From positions 3,410,001 through 3,474,000 of the forward strand of contig JAWHQI010000166.1 of NCBI GenBank assembly GCA_033032865.1: DNA of 64,000 nt. Reading direction: 5' to 3'. Below the pieces are notes generated by a model. The model was not told the DNA's origin, made no database searches, and saw only the letters and a program-made list of their open reading frames with translations. This DNA is from Dactylorhiza incarnata. Its lineage: Eukaryota > Streptophyta > Magnoliopsida > Asparagales > Orchidaceae. Shown piece by piece: positions 32,974 to 43,486 of this stretch. Each line of letters opens with the position of its first letter. The stretch's first letter is position 1. Made by a program: the position numbers and the translations under genes.

Positions 32974-34328
32974 TGTTGGGGAAATGATTTATCTTAACCC
33001 CTAGAATTAAGAAGAATATAATTTCTAAGAATGAAAAGTTAGTCTAAGTAAATATGCGTCGAATAGAATTCGATGCAATGTCGAAATGTAGTCGACGTTT
33101 CTCTCAGAATGAGTCGAAGTAACTCTAAGAAGAATTTGACGTAATCTTTGTCGACGTAACTCTGACTTCTAGTCGACGCATTTAATAAAGTCTACGCACC
33201 TTAGTCAACGCACCTTTCTTATTCTCCTCTCGACGTCCAGCCAGGATGAACTCGGCGCTTACGTCGAATGGTAATCGACACACGTCGATTTCTATGTCAA
33301 ATTCAAATTCACGCCAGATCTCTTTCCTTCTTTCTAAAGATCTGAATTTTATGGAATGATTTTATTCTTTTATAGCCGTTCTGAATCTGTCTTTCCTTCT
33401 AATTGATTCATGGCTAATTTGATTAATATTTATTTGGATATTATTTGAAATCAGAATAAACTCTTTCCATTTATAGATTAAATTAGTATGGAAACTTTTA
33501 TCTCTTTCTAATTCTCTGTCTGCTAATTGATTATTCTCCTTTAGCAATATCTTTTCAAACAGAGTTATAAATAAGAAGGAAGTCGACAGAGAATAACAAC
33601 TAGTGATCCACTATATACATTTGAAAAAGAGGAAGAGCTCCCAAGTAAAGAGTGAGAAAGCTAAGAAAAGAGATAGTGTGCTGCAGCAAAGAAAAAACCT
33701 TCATCTTCTCCTCCTTCTGAAGCCATTCTGCTGCAAATTCTGAAAGCTCTCACAAAAGAGAGAAAAGCTTACAATCTCCTTCTCACTATAGAAGAGAGAT
33801 CATATTCACTATACTTGTGCTTCTAATCTTCTTTCTAGGAAGAAGATTCTTTCTTACATATATTGTCTTCTGTTCTTCTACTTGTTCTACTTCTTCTTCT
33901 CATACTTATTTCATTTTCAAATTGTGTAAAAGAGTTTTTAGAATCTCTCTTCAAAAAATTCAGTTGTAGTGGTTCTAAGAGTCTCCTTATCAAAAGACTC
34001 AGTCTGGTTCTAAGAGTCTCCTTATCAAAAGACTCAGTCTGGTTCTAAGAGTCTCCTTATCAAAAGACTCAGTGCAAGTTAGTGAATTCCTACCAAAGGG
34101 GGTAGAAGAGTGGACTACCCAAAGTTTGGGGAACCACTATATTTCTTTGTGTTGTGCTGTGATTTTCTTCTTGCTATTTTTCTTCTTTACTCGCTTAATT
34201 CTTGTTGGTTTGTGGGAAGCTTGAATCTGTGATTATTACATACATATATATAATTGCACAAAGTATTTTTAAATCTCTATTCACCCCCCCCTCTAGAGAA
34301 TTCTAGTGAGGTTAACTGTGCACTTTCA
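32974..34328 (+). repeat. Sire2 5' LTR
   Basis: 1355 bp, TGTTGGGGAA to CTTTCA. TCGACG/CGTCGA motifs are dense at 33056-33290. TATAAATAAG at 33566-33575 is the likely promoter. Downstream lie three 35-bp repeats and the GGTAG/CTACC hairpin block (34090-34120). Confidence 0.95.
33971..34075 (+). repeat. 35-bp tandem repeat in the Sire2 LTR, three copies
   Basis: Units start GGTTCTAAGAGTCTCC at 33971, 34006 and 34041 and end with CAAAAGACTCAGT. The same three units are in the other LTR at 40008, 40043 and 40078. Confidence 0.95.
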
Positions 34329-34329
34329 A

Positions 34330-34342
34330 TTGGTATCAGAGC
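34330..34342 (+). other. Sire2 primer binding site
   Basis: TTGGTATCAGAGC, an exact initiator-Met tRNA type primer site one base after the LTR. Confidence 0.95.
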
Positions 34343-34426
34343 TAGGTTGATCTAAAAAGGTTAACTCCTTGATCAAGAAGATCCTACCTCTTATATATAT
34401 ATATATTTCTAAAAATTATTTTTCAC

Positions 34427-36760
34427 ATGGCACAAATCAAAGATTATGCTTCCACTAGACCACCAATGTGCAATCTTGAAAAGTTTGCAGTTTGGAAAAT
34501 AAGAATTAGGATTTATATGAATTCTATTGATGTAGAATTATTTAATGTTATCTTGACAGGTCCTCCCAAGCCTTATAGAAGAGACTCAAGTGGTGAAGTG
34601 ACTCAAACACTTGTCCCAAAGGCTGAGTGGACAGTTGAAGAGAAGAAGGCAGGAACATGTAATGCAAAAGCTGTGAACATTCTTGTCTCAACCCTCTCAG
34701 ATGAAATCTTTCAAAAGGTTGTTGACTGTGAATCAGCCAAAGAAATCTGGGAGGCTCTTACAAAGATGGTAGAAGGAAGTGCTGATGAAAGGAAAGATAG
34801 AAAGGCTCTATTGATCTCCCAATATGAGAACTTTCATAAGAAGCATGAAGAAAGCATATCTGAGATGTATGACAGATTCAGTCTGATCATCAATCAATTA
34901 AGGAGCCTGCATAGAGAGATCTCTCTCACAGAGATCAATGACAAACTATTAATGAGTCTCTCAAGTTCATGTGACTCATGAATATGGGCAATAAGAGATA
35001 CAAGAGGACAAAAGGAAATCTCAGTAGATGCCCTCTTAGGAAAACTCAAATCCTATGAGCAACTGCTGAAAACCAGAGAAGAGAAGGAAAGAAGAGGAAG
35101 AACTCCAACCTCCTCAAATGATAGAAACATTGCTTTGAAAGCAACTGAAGAAGAGACCCCTGTCACTGAAGAAGAATTATTCAGCCTCCTGTCCAGAAGA
35201 TTCCAGAAATGGGTCAGGACAGATGGGTCTAGAAGGAGAGAATCAAAACCAAGGTATGATAAAACTCCTACTAAAGAAATCATCTGTTATTCCTGCAGGA
35301 AAACTGGACACATTGCACCAGAATGTCCAGAAAATACTGAGAAAGAGAAAGATCTGAAAAAGAAAGATCTCAAGAAAAAGGGGAAGAAGAAAGAAAGAGG
35401 CTTCATTGCAGAAGCTTGGAGTGAAACAGATTCTGAGGACAACACCTCATCCAAAAGTGACAATGAAGAGTCTAAGCAAGAAGACATATGCTTAATGGCT
35501 TTTGAAAGCTCAAAGGAAGAACATGGTGCTAAATCATGGAGTGAGACAGAATCAGAAGGAAGCATCTCTTCTGAAGATGATAAAGAAAATAGCCTTATTC
35601 TCATAGAGGAATCTGAGGATAAGGATGAGGTAAGCATTTTTGATAACATAGATTTTCTGTGTGATGATTTCAAAAATGATTTTACAGGATTATGTTTAGA
35701 TCAACTAAAAGCTAAACAAGAAATTAAAAATCTAAGAGAACAAATTAATGTCATTAAAAATCAGAGAAATATAGAGGACACTTATTCTAAAAATTATGAA
35801 TTAAGGGCTAACATCAGAGAAAAAGAAATAGAGAAGGCTAAAATAGAAAACTAGCTCCTTAAAAATAAGGTATCCCAAGCAAAAGCTTTTGAAGAATCAA
35901 TAAAAATGAGAAGCCAAACACTCAAAGAAATCACAGAAAAACAAACATGAAGAGATAAAAATCTTGGACTAGGAGCTGATCCCTCAGCTAGTCTAATTCC
36001 ATCCAACAAGCCTGCTTGGATGAGCCCTGTAAAATTCACTAAGCCCACTAAATCAATAAACCAAGAAGAAGACTCACAAAATAAGGAAGAAGACTCCCTC
36101 AATGAGATAAACCATTTTGATGAAACATCATACTATACAGATGAAGACTCTCAAACTACTTCTAAGAAGGCAACTATGCCAAAAGAAACAACTCATAAAG
36201 AAATAAAATCAGAAAAAGGGAAAAATAAAATTTGTGAAAACACAATTGCATCGACTTCATATCGACGCATGGATGATAGTGCGTCGAATTCTACTCAACG
36301 CAATCTCTCAGATGCTTCGACCTCAACTCGACGCTTGAATAAAAGTACATCGACTTCCAATCGACGCAACTTCTTACATGCGACAATTTTAGATCAACAC
36401 AATCTGGAGAAAGAGCCGAATATAAATCGACGCAACTATCAACATACGTTAAATAGATATCGACGCATAAAAACTCAGAGCAACATAATTACAGGACATG
36501 TCTATTCTCCAAAAACTTTCCATCTTAACCCCCATTCAAGACCCATTCATCCTGATCATAATTTTTATCCTAATCAAAATTTCTATCCTAATCAAAGCTT
36601 TTTCCCTAATCAAAATTTTTATCCTAATTAACACTTCTATCTCTCTCAAAACTCAAATTTTCTTAATCTAAAGACAATTAGGTGTTATATCTGCAATAAA
36701 ATTGGCCACACTGCCAAACAGTGTTGGCATAATCAAACAAATTGTTCATAAAATTAGTCC
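34427..36760 (+). pseudogene. Sire2 gag
   Basis: ATG at 34427 (MAQIKDYAS). The copia gag core contains KFAVWKIRIRIYM, then ILVSTLSDEIF, EIWEAL and LLGKLKSYEQ. The first zinc knuckle CYSCRKTGHIAPEC (about 35286) is intact. Basic Lys-rich and acidic Ser/Asp/Glu tracts and a coiled coil (35690-35850) follow. Then comes an Arg-Arg repeat region encoded by TCGACG-type repeats (36250-36470), a Asn-Phe-Tyr-Pro repeat (36550-36631), and a second intact zinc knuckle, CYICNKIGHTAKQC, near 36693. Stops at 34979, 35852 and about 35947, and one at 36629, interrupt it. Confidence 0.9.
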
Positions 36761-37144
36761 TAGGGTAACTTAGAAAACTGTAGGATTAGGAAGAAAGAAT
36801 CCCTCAAGAAAAACCTGGAATCTTCAGACAAAGTAAAAGTCACGTCGATTTCTTAAATAGATGCATACGTCGATAGGAAACCCCAACATCTTAACTCAGA
36901 CTGTATAAATGCTTACGTCGAATTCCACTCGACGTAACATCGACTTCATGAAAAAGAGCGGTAATATTAAAATATTTTTCTATCACATCTACTGTAATAC
37001 CGAATAAGGCTCGAATTGTGTCTCATTTCAACGTTTCACCTGACTTAAATAGACTCTTCAGTTAGAAATCCTCTCGCACTCTGCATCTTTCTTCCCTCTT
37101 ACCTCTCAGTCCAGCCATTTTTTCCTCTCTCTCACTGACCTAAA
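36761..37144 (+). other. Sire2 spacer between gag and ORF3
   Basis: About 380 bp where a 4-kb pol would be expected. CGTCGA/TCGACG motifs recur (36840-36965). The tract TCTTTCTTCCCTCTTACC, followed by CTCTCAG (AG at 37108-37109), looks like a strong splice acceptor 36 bp before the ORF3 ATG. Confidence 0.7.
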
Positions 37145-38824
37145 ATGGCTCCCAAGATAAACTCTGGTTTCGACATTGACCTCGAATTCTTCCAGGCCGC
37201 CGCCGAAAATTATAAGAGCATCATAGCTCTCTTCACTGAAGCTGGCCTAGATAAGCTCATCTCCACAAGATGCAAGCTCCTGGAGACAGAACTCACAGAG
37301 CTAATGGCTCATGTTCAGATATCTGAACAAGGAGAAATCACTCGAACAATATATGAGACACCTGTCTCAATCTCTGCTGAACACATTAGGAACACCTTTG
37401 GTCTTTCATCAGGTACATTCCAATATTAGCCTTGTTCAAATCAAGTAGAGAAAGCAAGTTATTTTCTAAAAAGAGTAAATAAATAAATCTCCTTTACCAT
37501 TCCCTTATCAGGTGATGAACCTGTAGAACTCACCCCTGATGAAATCAAGAATTTATTAATCACAATGAAGTTCTCCAAAGATAGACCAATCCACCTAAAG
37601 AAAATAGACTTCTCTGATGAATACAGACTATTGGCAGACGTAGTAGGAAAGATACTACTATGTAAGATCTCTGCCCATGATGCAGTGCCCAGGCAGCAAC
37701 TGAATCTCATGGGGGCCCTTGTGCTGAAGAAGAAAGTAGACTAGGGCAGCTGCTTACTCAAAATGATAGGCTACAAATATTCTCACAAAGAGAATGCCTA
37801 TATGAGGATTATGAGTCAAGTCCTCTTCCACTCCTTCCCTGACCTATGCAGGTCAAAAGGAATTCCCATCCCTCTTAGCAAAAGGATGTCCATTGCTCTC
37901 TTCTCAAAATGGACCAGGCAAATCCCCAAGCCTGGTTCCATTCCTGAAAGGACTCCATCTCCTCCCAACTCTCCTGCTCATCCATCTCCACCTCCTCCTC
38001 ATCAAAATGATACAGTCTCCTCTCCACCTTCAATACATACACCTCCACCATTATCTACTCCTCCTCCATTGTCTCCTCCTCCTCCAACACAACATGCACC
38101 ATCTCCATCCACTGAAAACCTCATCACCCAGTGTATCCAGTCAGCAGCCCAAAAATTTCAGGACATGCTGGATGGACACTGCTCTTAAATTCACTCCTCC
38201 ATCATGCACATGCAAACCCAAATAGATGGGGTCAATGCCTCTGTGCAAAGTCTGAAATCCTCTATCTCTTCCTCTAAGGTCACCAGGTCTTTCTTAACCT
38301 CCTTGGCTAAGAAGGTCAAGAAGGGGGAGAGGTTAGATGAAGAGCAGCTCTCCAGTCATAAATCTCTCTCTCACAAGTCTCTTCCTAATTCAAAAACTGA
38401 TAGTCTTGCACTGCTCAAGATCATTGGGAATGAAGTTGTACCTGAGCTACATAGTGAAGAGCACCTAACAGAGGTACTCAATATAGCAAGAGAAGCTACT
38501 TAATAAGTGATTCTATTACAAGGGGAGGCATGTAGGGCAGGAAATGAAGTTGAAAAGGAAATTAAGGCTGAAGGAGAGAAAGAAAATGAAGCTGATACTG
38601 TGATGGCTGAAGTAGGAGCTCAGGAGCCAGATGCAGTTAAAACTGGAGCCAGAGATGAAAGAGAAACTGAAGAAGAAGTAAAAGGCTCAAAGGAAGTTCC
38701 ATCTCAGGGGGAGCAAATTGCTGAGACTCAGGGGCAGCTGAGGGAATCACCTGCTACTGAGAAGGAGCAACCCACAAAAGTATTCACTAGGAAAAGAAAA
38801 ACTCCTCCTACCCCTGAACAATGA
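37145..38824 (+). pseudogene. Sire2 ORF3 with an intron
   Basis: Starts MAPKINSGFD at 37145. A GT-AG intron is inferred at 37413-37511: the exon ends LSS plus one base, and the frame resumes as G-DEPVELTPDE. The central block RLLADVVGKILL with SAHD matches Sire1 ORF3. A Pro-rich stretch (37940-38110), a helical Ser/Lys segment and a Glu-rich tail follow. Stops at 37742, 38186 and about 38501 show decay. It resembles plant 'putative plant transposon protein' sequences as I recall them; function unknown. No membrane segment is evident, so an envelope role is not supported. Confidence 0.75.
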
Positions 38825-39007
38825 TGATATACTCTATTTGAACAATTGTCTATGCTTAAATGCTGATTAGTCAACTGAACATGAAATTTGTTTATATAAT
38901 TTCTTATTCTATCTTCTTCTGATTATTTAACATATTTCTAACCTATATGAATGTCTTGCTGAGTTGATTAAATACTGATACAATTTCTCTCTAAATAGGG
39001 TTAAGAC

Positions 39008-39021
39008 AAATAGGGGGAGAT
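39008..39021 (+). other. Sire2 polypurine tract
   Basis: AAATAGGGGGAGAT right before the 3' LTR, the same core as in Sire1. Confidence 0.92.
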
Positions 39022-40274
39022 TGTTGGGGAAATAATTTATCTTAACCCCTAGAATTAAGAAGAATATAATTTCTAAGAATGAAAAGTTAGTCTAAGTAAA
39101 TATGCGTCGAATAGAATTCGACGCAACGTCGAAATGTAGTCGACGTTTCTCTCAGAATGAGTCGAAGTAACTCTAAGAAGAATTCGACGTAATATTTATC
39201 GACGTAACTCTGACTTCTAGTCGACGCATTTAATAAAGTCGACGCACCTTCCTTATTCTCCTCTCGACGTCTAGCCAGGATGAACTCGGTGCTTACGTCG
39301 AATGGTAATCGACACACGTCGATTTCTATGTCAAATTCAAATTAACGCCATATCTCTTTCCTTCTTTCTAAAGATCTGAATTTTATGGAATGATTTTATT
39401 CTTTTATAGCCGTTCTGAATCTGTTTTTCCTTTTAATTGATTCTTGGCTAATTTGATTAATATTTATTTGGATATTATTTGAAATCAGAATAAACTCTTT
39501 CCATCTACAGATAAAATTAGTATAGAAACTTTTATCTCTTTCTAATTCTCTGTCTGCTAATTGATTATTCTCCTTTAGCAATATCTTTTCAAACAGAGTT
39601 ATAAATAAGAAGGAAGTCGACAGAGAATAACAACTAGTGATCCACTATATACATTTGAAAAAGAGGAAGAGCTCCCAAGTGAAGAGTGAGAAAGCTGAGA
39701 AAAGAGATAGTGTGCTGCAGCAAAGAAAAAGCCTTCATCTTCTCCTCCTTCTGAAGCCATTCTGCTGCAAATTCTGAAAGCTCTCACAAAAGAGAGAAAA
39801 GCTTACAATCTCCTTCTCACTATATAAGAGAGATCATATTAACTGTACTTGTGCTTCTAATCTTCTTGCTAGGAAGAAGATTCTTTCTTACATATATTGT
39901 CTTCTATTCTTCTACTTGTTCTACTTCTTCTTCTTCACATACTTATTTCATTTTCAAATTGTGTAAAAGAGTTTTTAGAATTTCTCTTCAAAAAATTCAG
40001 TTGTAGTGGTTCTAAGAGTCTCCTTATCAAAAGACTCAGTCTGGTTCTAAGAGTCTCCTTATCAAAAGACTCAGTCTGGTTCTAAGAGTCTCCTTATCAA
40101 AAGACTCAGTGCAAGTTAGTGAATTCCTACCAAAGGGGGTAGAAGAGTGGACTACCCAAAGTTTGGGGAACCACTATATTTATTTGTGTTGTGTTGTGAT
40201 TTTCTTCTTGCTATTTTTCTTCTTTACTTGCTTAATTCTTGTTGGTTTGTGGGAAGCTTGAATCTGTGATTATT

Positions 40275-40318
<44 letters not shown>

Positions 40319-40389
40319 GCACAAACTATTTTTAAATCTTTATTCACCCCCCTCTAGAGAATTCTAGTGAGGTTAACTGTGTACTTTCA
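39022..40389 (+). repeat. Sire2 3' LTR
   Basis: 1368 bp, close to the 5' LTR. TATAAATAAG at 39600-39609. It differs mainly by a longer CA/TA dinucleotide run (40276-40314) and scattered substitutions. Confidence 0.95.
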
Positions 40390-40394
40390 AACCA
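40390..40394. repeat. Sire2 target site duplication, right copy (AACCA)
   Basis: Exact repeat of 32969-32973 in the integrase codons of copia B. Confidence 0.95.
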
Positions 40395-41260
40395 AAAACT
40401 CAAAAGTAAGATACATTAAGTTTCTCTTAGAAATACAATTTATAGAGTTACTTTTAAAAATGGGCGAAGCATGACACGATTGATTACATAACATGAAGTT
40501 TTAACAACTTCGGCCCAAAATGATCTAGATAACCCATATTCAGAGAGCATAGTGTGCGCTAGCTCTTGAAGGGTTCTATTTTTCTCTCCACAACGCCATT
40601 TTGTTGTGGGGTGCATGGGGCAGAAAATTCATGTCTAATTCCTAGATCATTACAAAAAGAAGTAAAATTTTTATTTTCAAATTCTCCTCCATAATCCGAG
40701 CGTATGCATTTTATTTTTTAAATCAAGTTCGTTTGAATACGAATGCATAGTTTAGTGAATTCAAAGAATACATCGGATTTGTAAGAAACAAATATTGTCC
40801 AAAATATCTAGTATAATCATCAATTAATATAAAAGTGTATTTTCTACCACCTAGAGTAGTAGTGCTAATTGGCCCAAATAAATCCATGTGAATTAATTGA
40901 AGAGGTCTAATAGTAAAAAATTCATTTTTTGCTTTTAAATGAGGTTTTTGAAAATTTTGCTTTTTGGCAAGGCGAGCAAATAGAAAATATATTTCAAATA
41001 AGCGTTGAAAATCCTTTAATTAATTTATCTTTTGATAATTTTAAAATTAACTTGGTGCTAGAGTGACCAAGACGCTTATGCCACATATCTAATTCCTCAT
41101 TTTTGAAATAATAATTTTTAAAGAAGAACGTGAAAGATCATTAAAGGCAATCATATAAATATTATGCATTCTAGTTGCGGTGAGTACGACTTCATTTGTT
41201 TTATAATTTAAGATTTTGCAAAGGTTTGTAGAAGATTGAAATAATACATTAAAACCTTTG
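40395..41260 (-). pseudogene. Copia B integrase
   Basis: Minus strand. The core includes a RSDYGGEFEN tract (second acidic residue) and TPQQNGVVERKNRTLQE (third). These are followed by FWAEVV and VINRVMLRP, as in copia integrases. The zinc-binding part lies toward 41100-41250. No long ORF survives because of multiple stops and indels. The C-terminal part is continued beyond Sire2 at 32968. Confidence 0.88.
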
Positions 41261-41262
41261 TC

Positions 41263-41502
41263 TCATAATTGACTAATTGAAATTAAATTGTGCTTCAAAC
41301 CTTCTACAAACAATACATTAGAAATTGAAAACAATTCATTACCCACTGTGTCGATGCCCATGATCCTTGCTTTTCTGTTATCTCCGAAAGTCACCATCCC
41401 TCCTTTCTTCATCACAAGGATAAGGAACTTTGCTTTGTTTTCTGTAATGTGTTTGGAGCAACCTGAGTTCAAATACCACATGTCTTCTTTGTCCTTAGCC
41501 AT
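41263..41502 (-). pseudogene. Copia B protease with Asp-to-Asn active site
   Basis: Minus strand. The tract WYLNSGCSKHIT corresponds to the copia protease WYLDSGCSxHMT. The catalytic Asp codon is Asn at 41467-41469, which would abolish activity. The following VTFGDN and GLKHNLISISQL segments are well kept. The domain cuts the gag-pol polyprotein in active elements. Confidence 0.92.
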
Positions 41503-41511
41503 CCAACATAC

Positions 41512-43302
41512 CTAAAAGGGAGATGAGAGTAAAGATCCGTATACCCAAGAGGTTCCTCCCATAGAATAGGTGGAAACCTTAGGCACCCATATTTGCTTTA
41601 AAGTACTTTGACCCTTCTTCCTACAAGTGTCCGTTGTGTGTCCAAATATATGACATTTGGCACATGAAAGGAAAGGGGTTAAAACCTTTCTCAGAGTTCT
41701 TTGTGAACTCTTGTTGGAAGAATAAGTAACAACGGTAGATTGATTTAATTTTTTTATTGACAAATGCTGATTTCTGGATTTATTTCAAACACCGACGTTA
41801 AGAGTTAACGCTGGGCGATAGCTCCCAGAATCATAACCAAGCCCATATTTTGCACTACCATGACATTGGTTGGCCAAGAGCATGTCAAGTGACCTTTGAC
41901 CAACTCCAAATTTTTTAATGTCCATGTTTAAACCATGAATTCGGGCTTTAAGTGTGGCGTTTTCAGTTACTAACATAACACATCTATTTGCAAAGGTTTT
42001 CTTTCCCTCTTCTATTTGAGAAAGAGAAGATTTCAGAGATCTTTATAAGTCCCCATTTTCCTTAGTATGAGATTCGATAGTGGAATGAGACTTAGTAAGA
42101 GCTTCTTCAAGTTCTTTCACCCTTGCCAAGGAATTTTTGCACTATTGGCAAGTCATCTTCTGTTTCCCTAATAGCTTAGTTAATTCTTTATTCTTTTTCA
42201 ATAAAAGTTTATTTTCAGATTTTAAGAGATCAACATCTTTTAAACTTTTATTAAAATATTTACAAGTTTGTAAATATTTGCAATATAAATCATCAAATGA
42301 AGGAGGAGTTACCTCAGTGTCGCTTTGAACACTGCATTCATCGTCGGATGGTGTGTTTCTCTTTTCCATAAGGCATATGCTTGCCTCTTCTTCATTGCTA
42401 GGGGATGACCCGCTTGATTCCTCAGAGGAAGAGTAATCCCAAGTAGCAGCCTTTAGTACCTTCTTTTTCTCCTTGACCTTGTGCCTCTTTTTTTGTTCTT
42501 TTAGATATTTCAGGCACTAACTCCGGATGTATCCGGTCTTTCTACAATGGTAACACTCTAGTGGTGGCCATTCTTCATCGTCATCATCACTACCTTTTCC
42601 TTTCATTGATGAACATCCCTTTTGATGAAGTGTTTTCGGAAAGTATTTCTTTTTTTTTGAATTCTTCATGAATCTTTTGAACTTCTTCACAAAATGGCTC
42701 TCCTCATCCTCTTAATCAACGTCATCCTCCTTTGATTTCAATGCCAATGCCTTCTTCTTTAGCTCCATATTGTACTCTTGTTGTTGAATTTTTAGTTCAA
42801 CTCATGGGTTTTGAGATTCCCAATGTGGCTTTTAATTTGGAGTTTTTTTATCGTGGGACTCTAAGATGGCCGTCACCTTTGGATTGAACTTTGGAGGGAG
42901 AGACCTAAGAATTTTTTTCACCAAGTCGCCATTGGAGAATATATTTCCAAGCACTTTTGAGTCATTGACGATCTTGGTGAACCTTGTGTACATTGAATCT
43001 ATGTCTTCATCCACCTCCATCCGAAATTTCTCGTATTCGGATTCTAGTAGGAAGAGCTTTGAATCCTTGACCTGTGAAGTACCTTCATGAGTGATTTCTA
43101 ATAAATTCCATATATCATAAGCAGTTTTGCAAGCACAAGTTCGATTAAATTCTATTCTATCCAAAACAAAAAATAAAGCATTCATAACTTTAGCGTTATT
43201 CTTGCATCTCAACTTATCGTTATCATCCCATTTGTCTCTCGGTTTTTCCATAGTAACTTCTCCAACAAAAAATGTTGGTGGAGAGTAGCAATCTTCTACC
43301 AT
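41512..43302 (-). pseudogene. Copia B gag
   Basis: Minus strand from ATG 43302 (MVEDCYSPP). The gag core 42832-43302 has WDDNDKLRCKNNAKVMN, AYDIWNLLE and SMYTRF, then KILRSLPPKFNPKV. A zinc knuckle near 42530 is mutated: CYHCRKTGY, with Tyr for His, followed by a stop. A Ser/Glu-rich and Lys-rich coiled-coil segment (42142-42369) and a basic end (41512-41763) containing CAKCHIFGHTTDTC, an intact knuckle, follow. At about 41790-41830 a copy of the LTR motif (GTTAACGCTGGGCG) lies in this region. Several stops are present. Confidence 0.88.
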
Positions 43303-43472
43303 ACCCCAAACCTCATTATCTTAGGCAATCAAAAAACAACGCATTCTACTTTTTCAATAATTGTAATCGGTACGGGTGAATAGAGCTGGTTTACTAATCC
43401 CTTGACCCTCATGAAAAACATGATTGTGGTGCACCATTATTCCAGGCTGTGAAACTATTTTGGAATAACTGT

Positions 43473-43484
43473 GCTCTGATACCA
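43473..43484 (-). other. Copia B primer binding site
   Basis: The minus strand reads TGGTATCAGAGC two bases after the LTR, an exact initiator-Met tRNA site. Confidence 0.95.
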
Positions 43485-43486
43485 AG

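Larger units (their letters stand above)
32974..40389 (+). mobile_element. Sire2, Sirevirus-like element with gag and ORF3 but no pol
   Basis: 7416 bp, plus strand, with perfect 5-bp duplication. LTRs are 1355 and 1368 bp; the internal region is only 4693 bp. It contains a primer site, gag with two zinc knuckles, ORF3 and a polypurine tract. I find no protease, integrase, RT or RNase H motif in any frame between gag and ORF3; only about 380 bp separate them. The element is therefore non-autonomous and must have been copied by a pol from a relative. The clean ends and target duplication show that it moved in this form or lost pol after insertion. Confidence 0.88.

Noticed and set aside
28423..38824. 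ORF3 of Sire1 and Sire2 as a retroviral-type envelope gene
   Set aside because: The position fits the envelope-like ORF of Sireviruses, but I see no signal peptide, membrane span or glycoprotein-like Cys pattern, and the core resembles a plant transposon-type domain.
40276..40314. CA/TA dinucleotide run as a functional element
   Set aside because: Simple microsatellite expansion present in one Sire2 LTR and short in the other.
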